64,000 bases of DNA. It comes from Balanoglossus misakiensis (lineage: Eukaryota; Hemichordata). Where the stretch lies: assembly GCA_040954595.2 (NCBI GenBank), contig CM082580.2:5146001-5210000 (forward strand). Reading direction: 5' to 3'. Under the pieces are notes generated by a model that was not told the DNA's origin, made no database searches, and saw only the letters and a program-made list of their open reading frames with translations. Below, piece after piece: positions 28,901-39,839 of this stretch. The translations under genes and the position numbers were made by a program. Positions within the stretch are counted from its first letter, which is position 1. Each line of letters opens with the position of its first letter.

Positions 28901-29598
28901 CACAGTGACGTGTTTTGAGTGTGTATACACACACAGCGTATTATCCCTCCGACAATCAACAATGTAGCGATGTCCGTTTCAAGTGATCGACAGCGGTCCA
29001 AATGCGTAAAAACACCCCTTCTCGCACCTTGGAAGCCCTACGAACGCCGCCCAAACGTCGTTTGGGGAGCCTTCGCCACCGCCAGAGTGCGATCGGGAGT
29101 CGGTTTGGGTTAGAATCTGGGCGACAAACGGCCAAAATTCCTATAGATCTCGACGGACGTACCTCTATAGCCACCTTGCTGAAGTCAAACTTCCCCCTGA
29201 ACAAACGCAGAAACTGAAACACGTACGCTAGTTCCCACATGCATCGTAGCGACTCCACCGGCTTCGTTTCTGTCGTAACGGAGCAAAAATAATACGTTAT
29301 CAATATTCTACAGTGGCCTGTTGATAAATATTTAATCTGTTTGGCGACGAGCGGCAGTGTGGTGGGGCCATGAAAATGAGGCTACTACTACAAGTCAGAC
29401 TCTAGAGCTGCCCGTTTGAACTCCATGTTTTATGCAGGAAATGTATGCACATGTAACGCATAAACACAAGCGGGTGTCCGGTCACACAACTTCGCTAACT
29501 TCTCGCAGATCGCCCAGAAAGTAATGAAACGCACACCGACCTAAAGTGCAGAAAACCAAGATTCCCTTGTTACCTGTGTTTGGTTTCTTGCGTGGCAT
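693..29598 (-). CDS. BCL9: DDT/WHIM-BCL9 fusion protein, 12 coding exons
   Basis: Predicted 1862-residue nuclear protein. Coding exons in transcript order: 29598-29574, 29269-29163, 28742-28648, 11071-10963, 10075-9980, 8820-8766, 8468-8281, 8144-8097, 7235-6962, 5665-5528, 5324-5122, 4943-693. Every intron is GT-AG and every junction phase matches, so the frame stays open throughout. Residues 1-241 resemble the N-terminal DDT plus WHIM region of CECR2, an ISWI partner; 242-378 are acidic and basic low-complexity linker; 405-432 are BCL9 HD1 (Pygopus PHD binding); 811-838 HD2 (beta-catenin binding); about 930-955 HD3; about 1641-1649 the conserved LQYFP motif. No bromodomain was seen. The start is the first ATG of the most upstream exon, coding MPRKKPNT. 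The BCL9 identity is secure; that all exons form one mRNA is inferred from phase and open frame. The alternative is two adjacent genes with missing terminal exons. Confidence 0.78.
3169..3345 (-). repeat. 24-bp coding minisatellite (GGPMPGGQ units)
   Basis: About seven tandem 24-nt units, on the plus strand of the form GGCATTGGACCGCCTTGACC plus GCC(T/G/C). Read on the minus strand they encode the octapeptide GGPMPGGQ. Units differ mainly at one silent position. The repeat is a multiple of three, so unit gain or loss keeps the frame. It lies between HD3 and the proline-rich part of BCL9. Confidence 0.9.
5122..5324 (-). CDS. BCL9: BCL9 HD1 exon (Pygopus-binding)
   Basis: Residues 379-446. After a short lead with six glutamines the exon reads VFVFSTSLANRAAEAVL, then SGQTDSIISFHRSQ. 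This is the HD1 domain of BCL9/Legless, which docks on the back of the Pygopus PHD finger; the invariant F/Y-V-F-S-T, A-N-x-A-A-E-A-V and S-F-H positions are all present. The acceptor is CACCAG and the donor GTAAGT. The exon enters in phase 1 and leaves in phase 0 (VDN), matching its neighbours on both sides. It could not be a free gene: it has no terminal stop and the next exon continues the frame. Confidence 0.93.
5528..7235 (-). CDS. Charged linker exons 9-10 of the fusion gene
   Basis: Exon 9 (7235-6962, 274 nt) and exon 10 (5665-5528, 138 nt) encode residues 242-378. Exon 9 starts NEEAILNESNPFDFDEEEA, contains a basic patch RKKRKKK that could be a nuclear localisation signal, and ends in SDVELGYDSDSESY, a run of likely casein-kinase-type acidic serines. 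Exon 10 adds DEKGKPLSRVKRKCVVARQ, KKKDD and SEWCSDVDDDKPKK. Exon 9 ends with a single G before GTAAGC and exon 10 begins AC after TTTTAG, so the split codon is GAC; exon 10 ends with G before GTATGA and joins TT of the HD1 exon. These two exons are the bridge that physically ties the DDT module to BCL9. I do not recognise the linker itself as a known domain. Confidence 0.82.
5672..5861. repeat. Two-copy direct duplication, about 102-bp period
   Basis: The segment AGTCAGCCATGTTTGACATG occurs ending near 5712 and again ending near 5814, each followed by a related TTGCCATAG and a GTGAAAA(A/G)G block. The copy nearer exon 10 overlaps the exon's upstream side and holds an in-frame ATG on the minus strand. 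It lies in the intron between exons 9 and 10. Confidence 0.8.
7570..7591. repeat. Poly-C tract
   Basis: About 21 C residues followed by a short CA run and then A residues, in an intron. Similar C or G tracts occur near 16746, 17684, 21366, 24901, 45266, 50720, 61380 and 63720. Confidence 0.9.
8097..29598 (-). CDS. DDT and WHIM-like module, exons 1-8 (CECR2-type)
   Basis: Exons 1-8 encode residues 1-241. The N-terminal helices (MWELAYVFQFLRLFRGKF, then DFEIELCEENSALLADTF) look like a DDT domain: aromatic/leucine helices followed by an acidic helix that carries the LMRF segment. Exon 6 (8820-8766, only 55 nt) plus exon 7 give LLGQDAVNNSYWYFDDLR, the LGxDxxxxxYWYF signature of the WHIM2 motif, which in CECR2 reads similarly and is followed by R-M/L-Y-K/R-E. 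Exon 7 continues with TWECVCASLEDWQCFL and RELFDYIQNALWPLV, matching the W-C-x-W and ERxLY blocks that follow WHIM2 in CECR2. DDT/WHIM proteins pair with ISWI ATPases and read linker DNA. Introns are phase 1, 0, 2, 0, 0, 1, 0, 0. The CECR2 assignment is by pattern; BAZ or RSF1 relatives fit less well. Confidence 0.8.
10161..10253. mobile_element. Short piggyBac-type MITE, copy 1
   Basis: A 93-bp element, degenerate at its ends (TCAACCCTTTCACC on the left, GGTGAAAGGATTAA on the right). Its interior (ATTTTCTATGG, then GGTTGGACCT and AAAGAGGGAACTGGGGGTG) matches the copies at 15687 and 16836. It sits in intron 4 of the fusion gene. Confidence 0.75.
11100..11710. mobile_element. 611-bp non-autonomous TIR element
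   Basis: Both ends carry a 21-bp terminal inverted repeat: TTAAAGCCCCAGTATTTCTC+G at 11100-11120 and its reverse complement, with one mismatch, at 11690-11710. The outermost four bases at each end are TTAA, compatible with a TTAA target duplication. The interior has no convincing reading frame. It begins 29 bp upstream of exon 4 of the fusion gene (11071), so it lies at the acceptor end of the giant intron. Confidence 0.75.
15687..15839. mobile_element. piggyBac-type MITE, copy 2, with internal hairpin
   Basis: Perfect ends TTAACCCTTTCACC at 15687-15700 and GGTGAAAGGGTTAA at 15826-15839. TTAA plus a repeat beginning CCC is the layout of piggyBac-type elements. Relative to copies 1 and 3 it is inverted and holds about 55 extra bases, including a perfect 19-bp inverted repeat (15708-15726 and 15741-15759) with a 14-nt loop. 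Confidence 0.85.
16836..16933. mobile_element. piggyBac-type MITE, copy 3
   Basis: A 98-bp element with perfect TTAACCCTTTCACC and GGTGAAAGGGTTAA ends. The interior (GGTTTGGTCCAAACCCATTA, CTTTCTATGG, then TTTGGACCTCTAAAGAGG) is shared with copy 1 in the same orientation and with copy 2 in the opposite one. Confidence 0.85.
20094..20279. mobile_element. 186-bp TIR element (TACCGTTAAAG ends)
   Basis: Terminal inverted repeats of about 28 bp: TACCGTTAAAGTCACTTTAT then AAGACGCA on the left, and the reverse complement with one mismatch on the right. The motif ATTATAAGTCGCACCCC appears twice inside, near 20129 and 20203. The combination of TACCG ends and TATAAGNCGCACC cores resembles widespread small DNA-transposon derivatives of animals. 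No coding capacity. Confidence 0.8.
22248..22273. repeat. (CA)n microsatellite
   Basis: A run of CA dinucleotides in intron 3 of the fusion gene. Confidence 0.9.
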
Positions 29599-29690
29599 CT
29601 TGAGGATGTTTGTTGGGGTCAAATATCACTATCCCTCTAGTGTTGGCGCCATTCCTGTACAGACATTCACACACAAGGTCAGCGAAAGAG

Positions 29691-29700
29691 GTCACGTGAC
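29691..29700. promoter_or_regulatory. Palindromic E-box GTCACGTGAC
   Basis: A perfect 10-bp palindrome 93 bp upstream of the fusion gene start codon. GTCACGTGAC is the consensus of MiT/TFE (TFEB-type) and USF-type bHLH-zipper factors. Its activity here is inference only. Confidence 0.4.
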
Positions 29701-31276
29701 TTTGCACTGTGTAATTGATTGGACAATTAACAATTATTAAACTCATAATTTATTACTAATATCGCGCACAAACATATCTGGTGCTTCGACTGTGGCCCCG
29801 GCGTCGCCCCAGCTACTTTTCGGCGGCCTAATCGGCCGACAGGAGCGAAAAACCACGGATTTCTCGTCGAGTGTCGGCACCTTTGGTATACAAATGAGCT
29901 GGCTTTTGTTCGGGCTGGTGACGCGCAGCGCAGCAAAACTGGTCGCTCGTGCGCCGCCCTCCACACAAGCATTCCTGGAATACTTTCGCGGACCCAAGCA
30001 CTGACGTAACAATGTCGCTCGTCAAAAAAATATCGAGCGGAATATTTCCTCATTCACAAAGCGGGTCTTCAAGACACAGACACAGTAAATGGGGACATTT
30101 ATTATTGAAGAAAAATAAAAGGTACAGCCACAACACGCGCGACCAATGACACCCCAATTAACGAAAATTGTTGCGCTGTCCTTTGATGCAAAGAATAGAA
30201 CTGGCATAAAGCCCTGCATAAAGTATAAAGCCTTTTTGCAGGTTTCTCAAACTCCTTTGAGATCAATACGTCTGCAGAGTGAGCAGGCTAGTGTATATGG
30301 TCTTGGTATATGTGTTAGGAAAAAATACAAAGGGATATGCAACAGAATGATAAAAACAATGCAGTAGCCTATATAGCGTGTGTCTGTGTTCATTGCTTTA
30401 TAGACCGACCGACATGTTAATTTGATTATCGCAGCATATCCTCCTATAATGATATAACGGACACTGCATGATTTTTTTCTCTCCGGGGAATATCCGTCAG
30501 TACTTTGTTTTTGTCCTTCCAAAATTGAATTTTATGTCACGTGAAATTTCGTCAAAGTTTGGGAAAACAAACCATAAAGCGAGTGAAGAGAAGGGTAAGA
30601 AACGAAACACTGTTTCTATCAAATTCTTCACTTCACAAAGCTACTGTATACGATAAAGCAAAGAGCGCTTCTGTGTGTGTGACGTACTGCCGTAATACAC
30701 AGTCGAAACCATTTCAGACCTGAATTACCAAGCAAGGTTGCCAAGTTAAGAAGCTTAGTACCAATAGTTGGAAGCATTCCTAAAAATCGTTCCCAAAGTT
30801 TGCGCAAGGACCTGTCAGAATATCACGTCAGCTATACCTACCATGTCAGTTTATTACGTGATTTTTTTAAATAAAAAGTTGAAAAATTCAAACTTTCGTT
30901 TCGAGTAGATTTTTACCCCATTTTACAAAAAACGTTGCCAGATTTCCAGTTGAAATCCGTGCATTAACAACAAGTCGACTTCTTGGACACACCCTCAAAA
31001 CCGTGTGCGATTTTACCTCCGGATCCTGCAATCGACTTGATGATGACGCGCGCTCAGTACACGCCACCCCACCCACCCCCAGTTGCACCCTATGTCTCCA
31101 AGAGAACATAACCAAAAAGAAAACATACATCAAATCCGAGAATTAAATGCTTCAGCCTATATGGCGCATTCGTTTCACAACTTCTCAGATATTGTAGAAT
31201 ATGCGACTCATTTATATGACTTTCTTTAGAGACACAGCTTATCAGCATCAAAGCTTGTGACTGAGATATCGTGATA

Positions 31277-31277
31277 T

Positions 31278-31318
<41 letters not shown>
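31277..31318. repeat. (GA)n and (CAGA)n microsatellite
   Basis: A run of GA dinucleotides followed by CAGA units in the interval upstream of LC3. Confidence 0.9.
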
Positions 31319-32012
31319 GGGTAGGCCTACAATATCTAACGCGTATGAACACACGTCAACTGAAATCAACTTATTCCAATCGCTTACGATTTTTCTTGGA
31401 GAAGACGTCGGAAATGTATTGAAGATTGCCACACCAACTTTTCTAGGAGGTTGTGGTTTTGCGTGTGATGGCCAGGGCGGGTCACATACGTATTGTCAAA
31501 AACCGGCAAAATGCGCGTGTCCACACATGGTAACATAGAAATTGACAATAGTTGAAGAGCTTCACATATTGTTTTAAATTCAGAATTAAATTAAAGATAC
31601 ATTTTAGAAAAATCGTTAAAAAGATAAAAACTGAATATCAATATCATTTTTCTGTCGACTAAAATGTGCCTTTTTCATTATCAGTTGTATTTTATTAGTC
31701 ACACTTCTTATTTGACTTACAAAAGCATGCCATATCATGATATAATTTAGTGAATATATGGGGAAAAGGGTAATTTTGTTGTCATTTTACTGTGACTCTA
31801 CAATTTTTTCTCACTTTTGGATTACTCTCATATACTTTTTTCCGAAAGTACTATGGGATTTCTTTTTTATCCTGTAACACAATAAAACAGTAGAATTCGT
31901 AGATTTCTGTCCATCCTTGCACCATAGCTTCCGTATAGACAGAAATAAACCTTTGCAATCGTGACGCATCAACATAACTCCAAATCGAACGTTCGAACTT
32001 CCAAGTGGTATT

Positions 32013-32044
32013 TTTTATAAATACGCATGACGTGATGACGTTTC
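32013..32044 (+). promoter_or_regulatory. Possible LC3 core promoter: TATA-like box and CRE half-sites
   Basis: TTTTTATAAATACG is followed within a few bases by two TGACGT/TGACG half-sites (TGACGTGATGACGTTTCA). The cluster is about 400 bp upstream of the LC3 start codon on the same strand. ATF/CREB-type factors use such sites. No start-site evidence is available. Confidence 0.35.
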
Positions 32045-32441
32045 ATCATGTGGTTTACCCAGCATTCCACGGGTTGTTATGGCTGTTCCACCAATTGTTT
32101 ATTTACCCTTCAAAGTTGCAAATAAAACGGATTCTCTCTTCTTTTGGCGGAGTATTACCCGTTTAACTGACAAAAACGTTGAGTATTTTTTCAGTATAAG
32201 TTAATTTTAATATAATATAGTATTGGTAATTCGCTAATTGTGTTTACTTCATCTTATATGTTTACGCTGCGCTGGAGTATTTATAGCTGATGACACCGTT
32301 CCGTCATTGTTGCCCTTCAGTTCCTGGATCAAAACATTGCAAAAAATTCTACTACGTTTAGGGATTTCCCAGCCATTCTCAGCCTTTCACTTGGTTTCGA
32401 AGTTTATACAGGGTCGTCGGAGGCTGCAACAAACCTTAATC

Positions 32442-33723
<1,282 letters not shown>

Positions 33724-35640
33724 ATCCCAGCCGAATTCCTGGACCAAACCGAATTTGACATTTGAACTGAAAAATATGATCAGGAGCCTCTGGCAATCAT
33801 GTTTCAAAGACAATAAGTGATTAACCCAAGATTTTGTGTTCCTTCAAGAATTCCTGAAATTCGCTGATTGCCGTAAAAAAAATATCTTACGCGAATAATG
33901 TATGGAAATTTATTTATCATGTGGTAATCGATTAAATGGATTTTTAAGTTTGCAATAGTTGAACCCCGTAATTTGAACGCACCACAGTACAAACATCACC
34001 ATGTGTGCTTAATGACTAGACTGCACAAATGTGTGCATTCCTATGTGTGCACTTCTTCAGCATAAATTTTCCATAGAAGACTAGCACAGTGCGTGCAACA
34101 TTTTATTTCGGAGTATGCATATTGATAAATTATTATTCAATGAAAGTAAGTGTGGTGGTTTATTTTTAGCAATGGCTTTTTTTATTCTCACTGGGCTGCC
34201 TCCATTCCAGATAATCAGATAATGATTACTTCATTTTGTCTTTGTGCTCACACTCCAGGCTATCCTTGTCTGATCAATCGTGTTATGGAGTCATGTCCTT
34301 GTTAAGTCCATGTATTAAAGATGCATGTCCCTGTTTTAACCCCAACATTAAGGATGTACAGGCTGTGTATATGAAAGTATTTTCATTTCCTCAGAATGTT
34401 GATTTTTGAGTACGTCGTCTCAAAGTTATCAAAATCGACATAACAAGGAATTTGGAAAGTACAATGCTATCTTCAGCTGAAGAAAATTGGCCCTGTCAGC
34501 TTTTTTTCAGTCATTCAAATATGCATGTAAAGATTGGAAAAATTGGCAATAACAGTTCTAACCATGGTTTTGAGCAATTCTAGGCAGTGCAGTCATATCG
34601 AAAGAGACAAATATGAGTCTCAGTTACTGAATGTACATCCTTAACGAACTTAAGTAACTGTCTGGTTCAGAAGAGATTTTTGACAATTTTAGTTAAATGT
34701 ATTTTAATGCTTGATATGTTTTCTTTATAGCACATCTAAAATATATGAATATTATTATGAATAAGATTGAAAGTTGACTTATGTTTGTTTTGATCAGCAA
34801 AGTTCATTTTAGTTGTTAATCTTCGTACTGTACTATCTTGGGGGTATTCATATAAAGCATTGTGTATATATGGACAAACAGTTTAAAATCTGAAAATTTG
34901 CTGCATATTTTTCACAAAAAGTGAAGAAAATCATGATGGCAGAACAGTTAAGAGGCAATTTACAAATATATTTACAACAGGAGAGGTTTATATTGCACAT
35001 TTGGTCTGTTATACAGTTTACTTTTCTCAGCACACCCTGGTAATGGAAAAGTTTTAAATTGTGATCTATCACACCCTACGATCTCAAAGTTTGTATTGCA
35101 TGAGCAGCTTTTAAAAAATGTATTAAATCTTTCTTTTCCTATGTTTTATTAAAAGATTCATTATTATTTCTTATTTCCATGAGGGGATGAAAGTGCATGG
35201 AATCCCGCTAGCATAACTTTCATGGAAGCGTGACATCATAAAATGTCTTGACAATATTATAAAATATAGTAGGGAAGTGTTTTCCACTGTTGAGTAAAAG
35301 TTTGAGCTGTACATGGAATTTGTACCATATAAACTTGTCTTTCTATTTTTTACCCCATACATGTATTCCAGAGATAGTTGCATTTGAACACCTTTTCCGA
35401 ATAGTTACTTTGCAGGTATCTCATTTTGGAGTTCATCATCATCAGTAAATCATCAAAGAGTGTTTTTTCAACCTCTGTCTTCTGATATCTTTCACAGTCA
35501 TGTCATTTCTAATGAGATCGACATGTGATGTCATTGTAAATTGCTTTCAACTTCTGGGAAGAATTTTCTATACAGATACATATGTTTAAATATCATTTCT
35601 GGTCATTGTAATAAATAAGGCATGTAAATAAACTAAGGAT
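33724..35640 (+). other. LC3 3' untranslated region with two poly(A) signals
   Basis: AT-rich sequence without supported genes after the LC3 stop. AATAAA occurs at 35610-35615 and 35627-35632 on the plus strand, making these the likely poly(A) signals and giving a 3' untranslated region of about 1.9 kb. Confidence 0.5.
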
Positions 35641-36151
35641 AAAAAAAATGAATCACTGTGTGGAGTTTGTTGGGCTGAAATCATTGACATGTTTGCGTCA
35701 TAGCAACAGGAACGGAGGAGACGGGGTGAGCCTTCCGTATCAAAATGAACACCAGGGGGCGCTATACAGCATGCCATGCCATGCTGGTCAAGGTGGTCTC
35801 TTCAAGTTCAAAGTTAGTTTCGGCCACATCTGACCTTGTAACAGCCTTCACTCTATCAATATATGTGCCCATTTTGTTTGAAAGCATGGCTGATACACAG
35901 AAAATACTGGAAAAATCGCCAGATATAGTGGCTCTCTTTCAATAGGTAAATATATAGTTGCCTTTTCCAGACCTGCAGTATACAGTGGAATTTTTTATCA
36001 CAAGATAGTATACTTTTATTATATAAAATCACCGCGCAACAATCCAGATTACAAAATAATGTATCGTGTGAAGATTCATTCAAGCTAAAATCACAGTTGC
36101 TATTTGGTACTGAATGTCATTTATGTTCAATTTCTTTAATAATATGCATTA

Positions 36152-36157
36152 TTTATT
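36152..36157 (-). terminator. Likely CTBS poly(A) signal
   Basis: AATAAA on the minus strand about 440 bp downstream of the CTBS stop codon; it faces the LC3 poly(A) signals about 520 bp away, so the two genes converge without obvious overlap. Confidence 0.5.
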
Positions 36158-36596
36158 TCTCCCAACAAACACCTGCACTAATTTATTGAGCCTCATTCAG
36201 GACTGCTGGCTCTGTACTCTGAATCACAGTCCGCGGGACAGTGTCTGAATATACTGCACACATCGGTGAAAGGCAGAGGACCCGGACAAGCTTAGCCAAC
36301 TTGAATCTGTGATATACCGGTACCACTTGGTGCCCCATTAAACCTACCTTTTAAATAAACTTGTGAGTTGAAGACACAAATGGATCACACCAAAAGGGCC
36401 AATGACCACACAATATCAATGTATCAATCCTATGAACCTGCATCAGAAAGTTTCCAAATGATGTCACAGGTCATCAGGGGTCAGGGTGCAAAGGTCACTA
36501 TTTATACCCCATGTGTGATGCACATAAGTCATTTTCCTGATTTCTACTGCAAACTGCAAATGTCATCTAAATGTCATTGATAAAACCAACTCCTGG

Positions 36597-39500
36597 CTAG
36601 ATAGCGTCCCACATGGCCTTGGTTTGTTTTTTGGCTGTTTCATCCTCGCTGTAGTCCAGAGAGTCCGCCTGCCACATGCCGACGCCCAGTAAGCCTCTTT
36701 GTGACGCGTAGTCATAGCGATACTTCAAACTCTCTGGATCATCGTACCAAACTTGGTATGTCTGCTTTTTGTCCTGGTAAAAGAGAAAAACAAACAAATT
36801 TCTTTTGACACACACGAAATTTGCAATATTATGTGGCCATTTGAGGTCAAATTTTTCGCATGTCAACATCAGCAACAATTGGTCTTATATTAAAATGAAA
36901 ATGATATCATCAGACAGTGGGGTGTATAGACAAGTATTGACAGTACCATGCTGCAGATGATCATGGTGTTTACTGTATTGTACAGGTACCACCACATGCT
37001 GCTAATGAAAACCATAGAACATTATGAATAAATCTGGTCCATTGTAGTATTAAAATTGTCCTCACCTGATAATTAAAATAAGGCGCTTTAAACGCTTCAT
37101 TCCATATCCTTCCCGTCGTGGAATTTTTCATCAGCTGGTTGACGGTTTTGTAATCTTTCTGTGTGCCAGCAGCATCACTGCAGGGAGCTCCTCGAAAAGG
37201 CACTTTCTCAATTGTACATGTGTTATTCTGTGGAGATTTCAGATGTGGAGACCCAATGAGCTTTATGAGATTATTTGGGTTGAAGGGAGCCCTCTACAGT
37301 CGGTCATGCGCTCTGCAAACACAACACATACTGATGCTGCAACTTTTGACATTTATTTTTTCCAATGGTCCTGTGTACCAACTACAAGTTGCATTCCCAG
37401 TTAAGAAATGTTGAGCTCTAATATCAGAAGCAGTGTAACAGCAAATCCAAGTCATCTATAGTGTTCAAACAGTTTACAGTTTGTATTTCTTTGAAATGAG
37501 ACGTCTTGTTGCTGCCTGCCCCTCTGAACTTCATCAATAGGACAGGGACCACCCACAGCCCATGGCGATAAACAGCGCCCTCTATCATCACAGTGAACAC
37601 CAAACCCACACCCACAGCACCGAACCTTACAGCGCATGACAACCCACCTTGGTTACACTGAGACATGGGTAATCATACCCATACCAAGGCACTCCAAGGA
37701 CCAAATTCTTGGCCGGTATCTCGAGTTCTATGAACTTCTCCACACCTAGCATCAATGTCAAAAGGAAATCATGAAAAATGAGTGATGAAACAGGATGAAA
37801 AAGACTCTAGGTAGAGAGTCAAACTTAATTTGCATTGTGCCATTCATTATGCAAGTGCCAATTTGTCTGAGTCTGATAATTGGTAAATGTTCATATATAG
37901 CTAAGTTTTCTATAAATGACAGTAGTGGCTCACTTATTCATGTGGCCACCCAAGTGAAAAAGTGATTGCCAGAATTTAATTTCTCTTGGTAACTGTGGCT
38001 AAATTTGCATGGGTGATTGTGTACATTTAGGGTACATATAGGAACCTTTCCACTGAAGACAATTCTGCAAAACAGTTTTCACAGTCCCTTCGTGTCCATC
38101 TAGACAGGCTTGAAAATCACTGACATTTACGGCAAAGCCAGTCAAATTTTAACACAGTCCTCCCAGTGATAATGTTAGTGTTTGAATAAACTGAGTAACA
38201 GACAGTGTGATAGAGAAAAAAACAACTACACTAACCTGATATTGTTTTGTTGTAAGGCGAGTTGGCCATAGCAATGCAGGGACCATAGATTTGACTTTGC
38301 TCGTCGTACGACATCACAAACAGGAAGTCCACAGCGTCGGATATTGCCTTGTAGTCGTAGCAACGCTTGTCAATACAGTCTGGTGACCAGGCGACATCAA
38401 AAGTGACCTATCATGAGGAAAGATCTGTCATCATGAGGAGGGGGGAGAAACTTTGATGGGAATGTCTGCATGTGCATATGTGTCTCATTACTACAAAGTG
38501 CATCATTCAATGCATGCCTGCTGTCTCCAAATCATGGTTTGCATATTTCTAAGTATGCAGCATGATAATGAAAACAGGCATGAATATACGGGAAATGCAA
38601 TGGGTGTGTCTTGTTGCAAGACAGTGAGAGATGCAATCACCTGGCAGGTTTGGCCTTGACTTTGATCAGCAAGATGCCATATTTTATCACTTTGTATGGT
38701 GAGCAGCAAAGAAAATGTGTCTACCCCAAAGACCACACACACTATTCAAGTTATACAGTGTGATTTTAACCCAGCGCCCAATCTTTCTGTATACGAGTCC
38801 AACCAGTGGAAATAAACATGGTATGAAACTCTTGGGATTCAAATTTACAGTACTGTACCTGGGAATATTTATTGAGGACATGGAAGGCTTTGGAGGTCTG
38901 AGTGACCAATTCCGTAAACAGCTTCTGTTCAACGGATCCTTGTTCGAGCGCATCTTCAGTGTCGATGTTGATGCCATCCAGATGCTTGTCCACTGCATAC
39001 TGCAGCTGGTGCACGACCCACAAGTTCCGCGCATAGCTGTCGGTGATGTTGGCAATAGGAAAATATCCTGGTTGAAATAAAAACAACGGGAAACAATAAA
39101 ACAATTAGTGGATTGAAAATTGCCAACAAGAACCTACTCAAATATTTTGATAACCCGAATAACTTCATCGAAGAATTTAAAGGCTGAGGATAATTAAAGC
39201 ATGCACATGATTGATAAACAAAACTATGTAGCATTATTGCATTTGACCTCAAAATCATCTCCTCGAAACAAACGTTTGTACAATGAACAATGTGTTCAGT
39301 GTTACCTTTGTACACTGCCCTGACATTCTTGGAATGAGCAAAGCACATCAGTTCTGCATCATAATACCCAAACATTACCACAGTGGTGACCTTGGACCAG
39401 TCATAGTGCTTCCAAGTTTTGTTCCTACTCACTGAGAATACAAACACCTGCAAAAAAATAATTTTGGCTACTTCAGGAAGTGCTTTTCATTTTTTGTCAG

Positions 39501-39839
39501 TGCGTGTGGAACACCCCCCTCCCCTTCCCATGTGATTCGCATGCTGGTTATGAGTAAACTCTCGTCTCGCCGAAATCGGCGAGAAAGCCATTTTCTTGAT
39601 TAAAAGACTAAATCAAAGGTCTTGATTTCTACATTATCACGTAACATTTAGCCTAGGCAGTAAAAATCACGAAAACGTACCTCTCTATCGGGTTTTGTAG
39701 TTACAGGCTCACACAGTTTCGGATCCGAACACGGACACTGGCTTGGTGGATCCAATGAGAAAGTTGTCAAAACAAAACATGACAATATACATGTAATTGA
39801 AATGATACAGATACGGGGAAATTCTATTCTGTACATCAT
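36597..39839 (-). CDS. CTBS: Di-N-acetylchitobiase (GH18, lysosomal)
   Basis: Seven coding exons in transcript order: 39839-39681, 39447-39306, 39067-38859, 38407-38236, 37745-37648, 37227-37066, 36773-36597; all GT-AG with matching phases. The product is 372 residues, close to vertebrate CTBS (about 385). Residues 1-30 form a signal peptide (IISITCILSCFVLTTFS core). The GH18 barrel shows VFVFSVSRNKTWKHYDWSKV, FGYYDAELMCFAHS, the catalytic DGINIDTE at 131-138 with the acid glutamate at 138, FLFVMSYDEQSQI, VLGVPWYGYDYPC, PFRGAPCSDAAG and the final QVWYDDPESLKY...GVGMW block. The enzyme removes reducing-end N-acetylglucosamine from the chitobiose core of free N-glycans in lysosomes. All active-site residues appear intact. 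Several N-glycosylation sequons (NIT, NKT, NST) fit a lysosomal glycoprotein. Confidence 0.96.

Larger units (their letters stand above)
29599..32441. other. Divergent intergenic region between fusion gene and LC3
   Basis: About 2.8 kb between the start codons of two genes that point away from each other, so it must hold both promoters and 5' untranslated sequence. It includes a GC-rich block near 29760-30010, a GA-rich microsatellite near 31277-31305, a perfect GTCACGTGAC box and a TATA/CRE-like cluster. No coding exon is supported. Confidence 0.6.
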
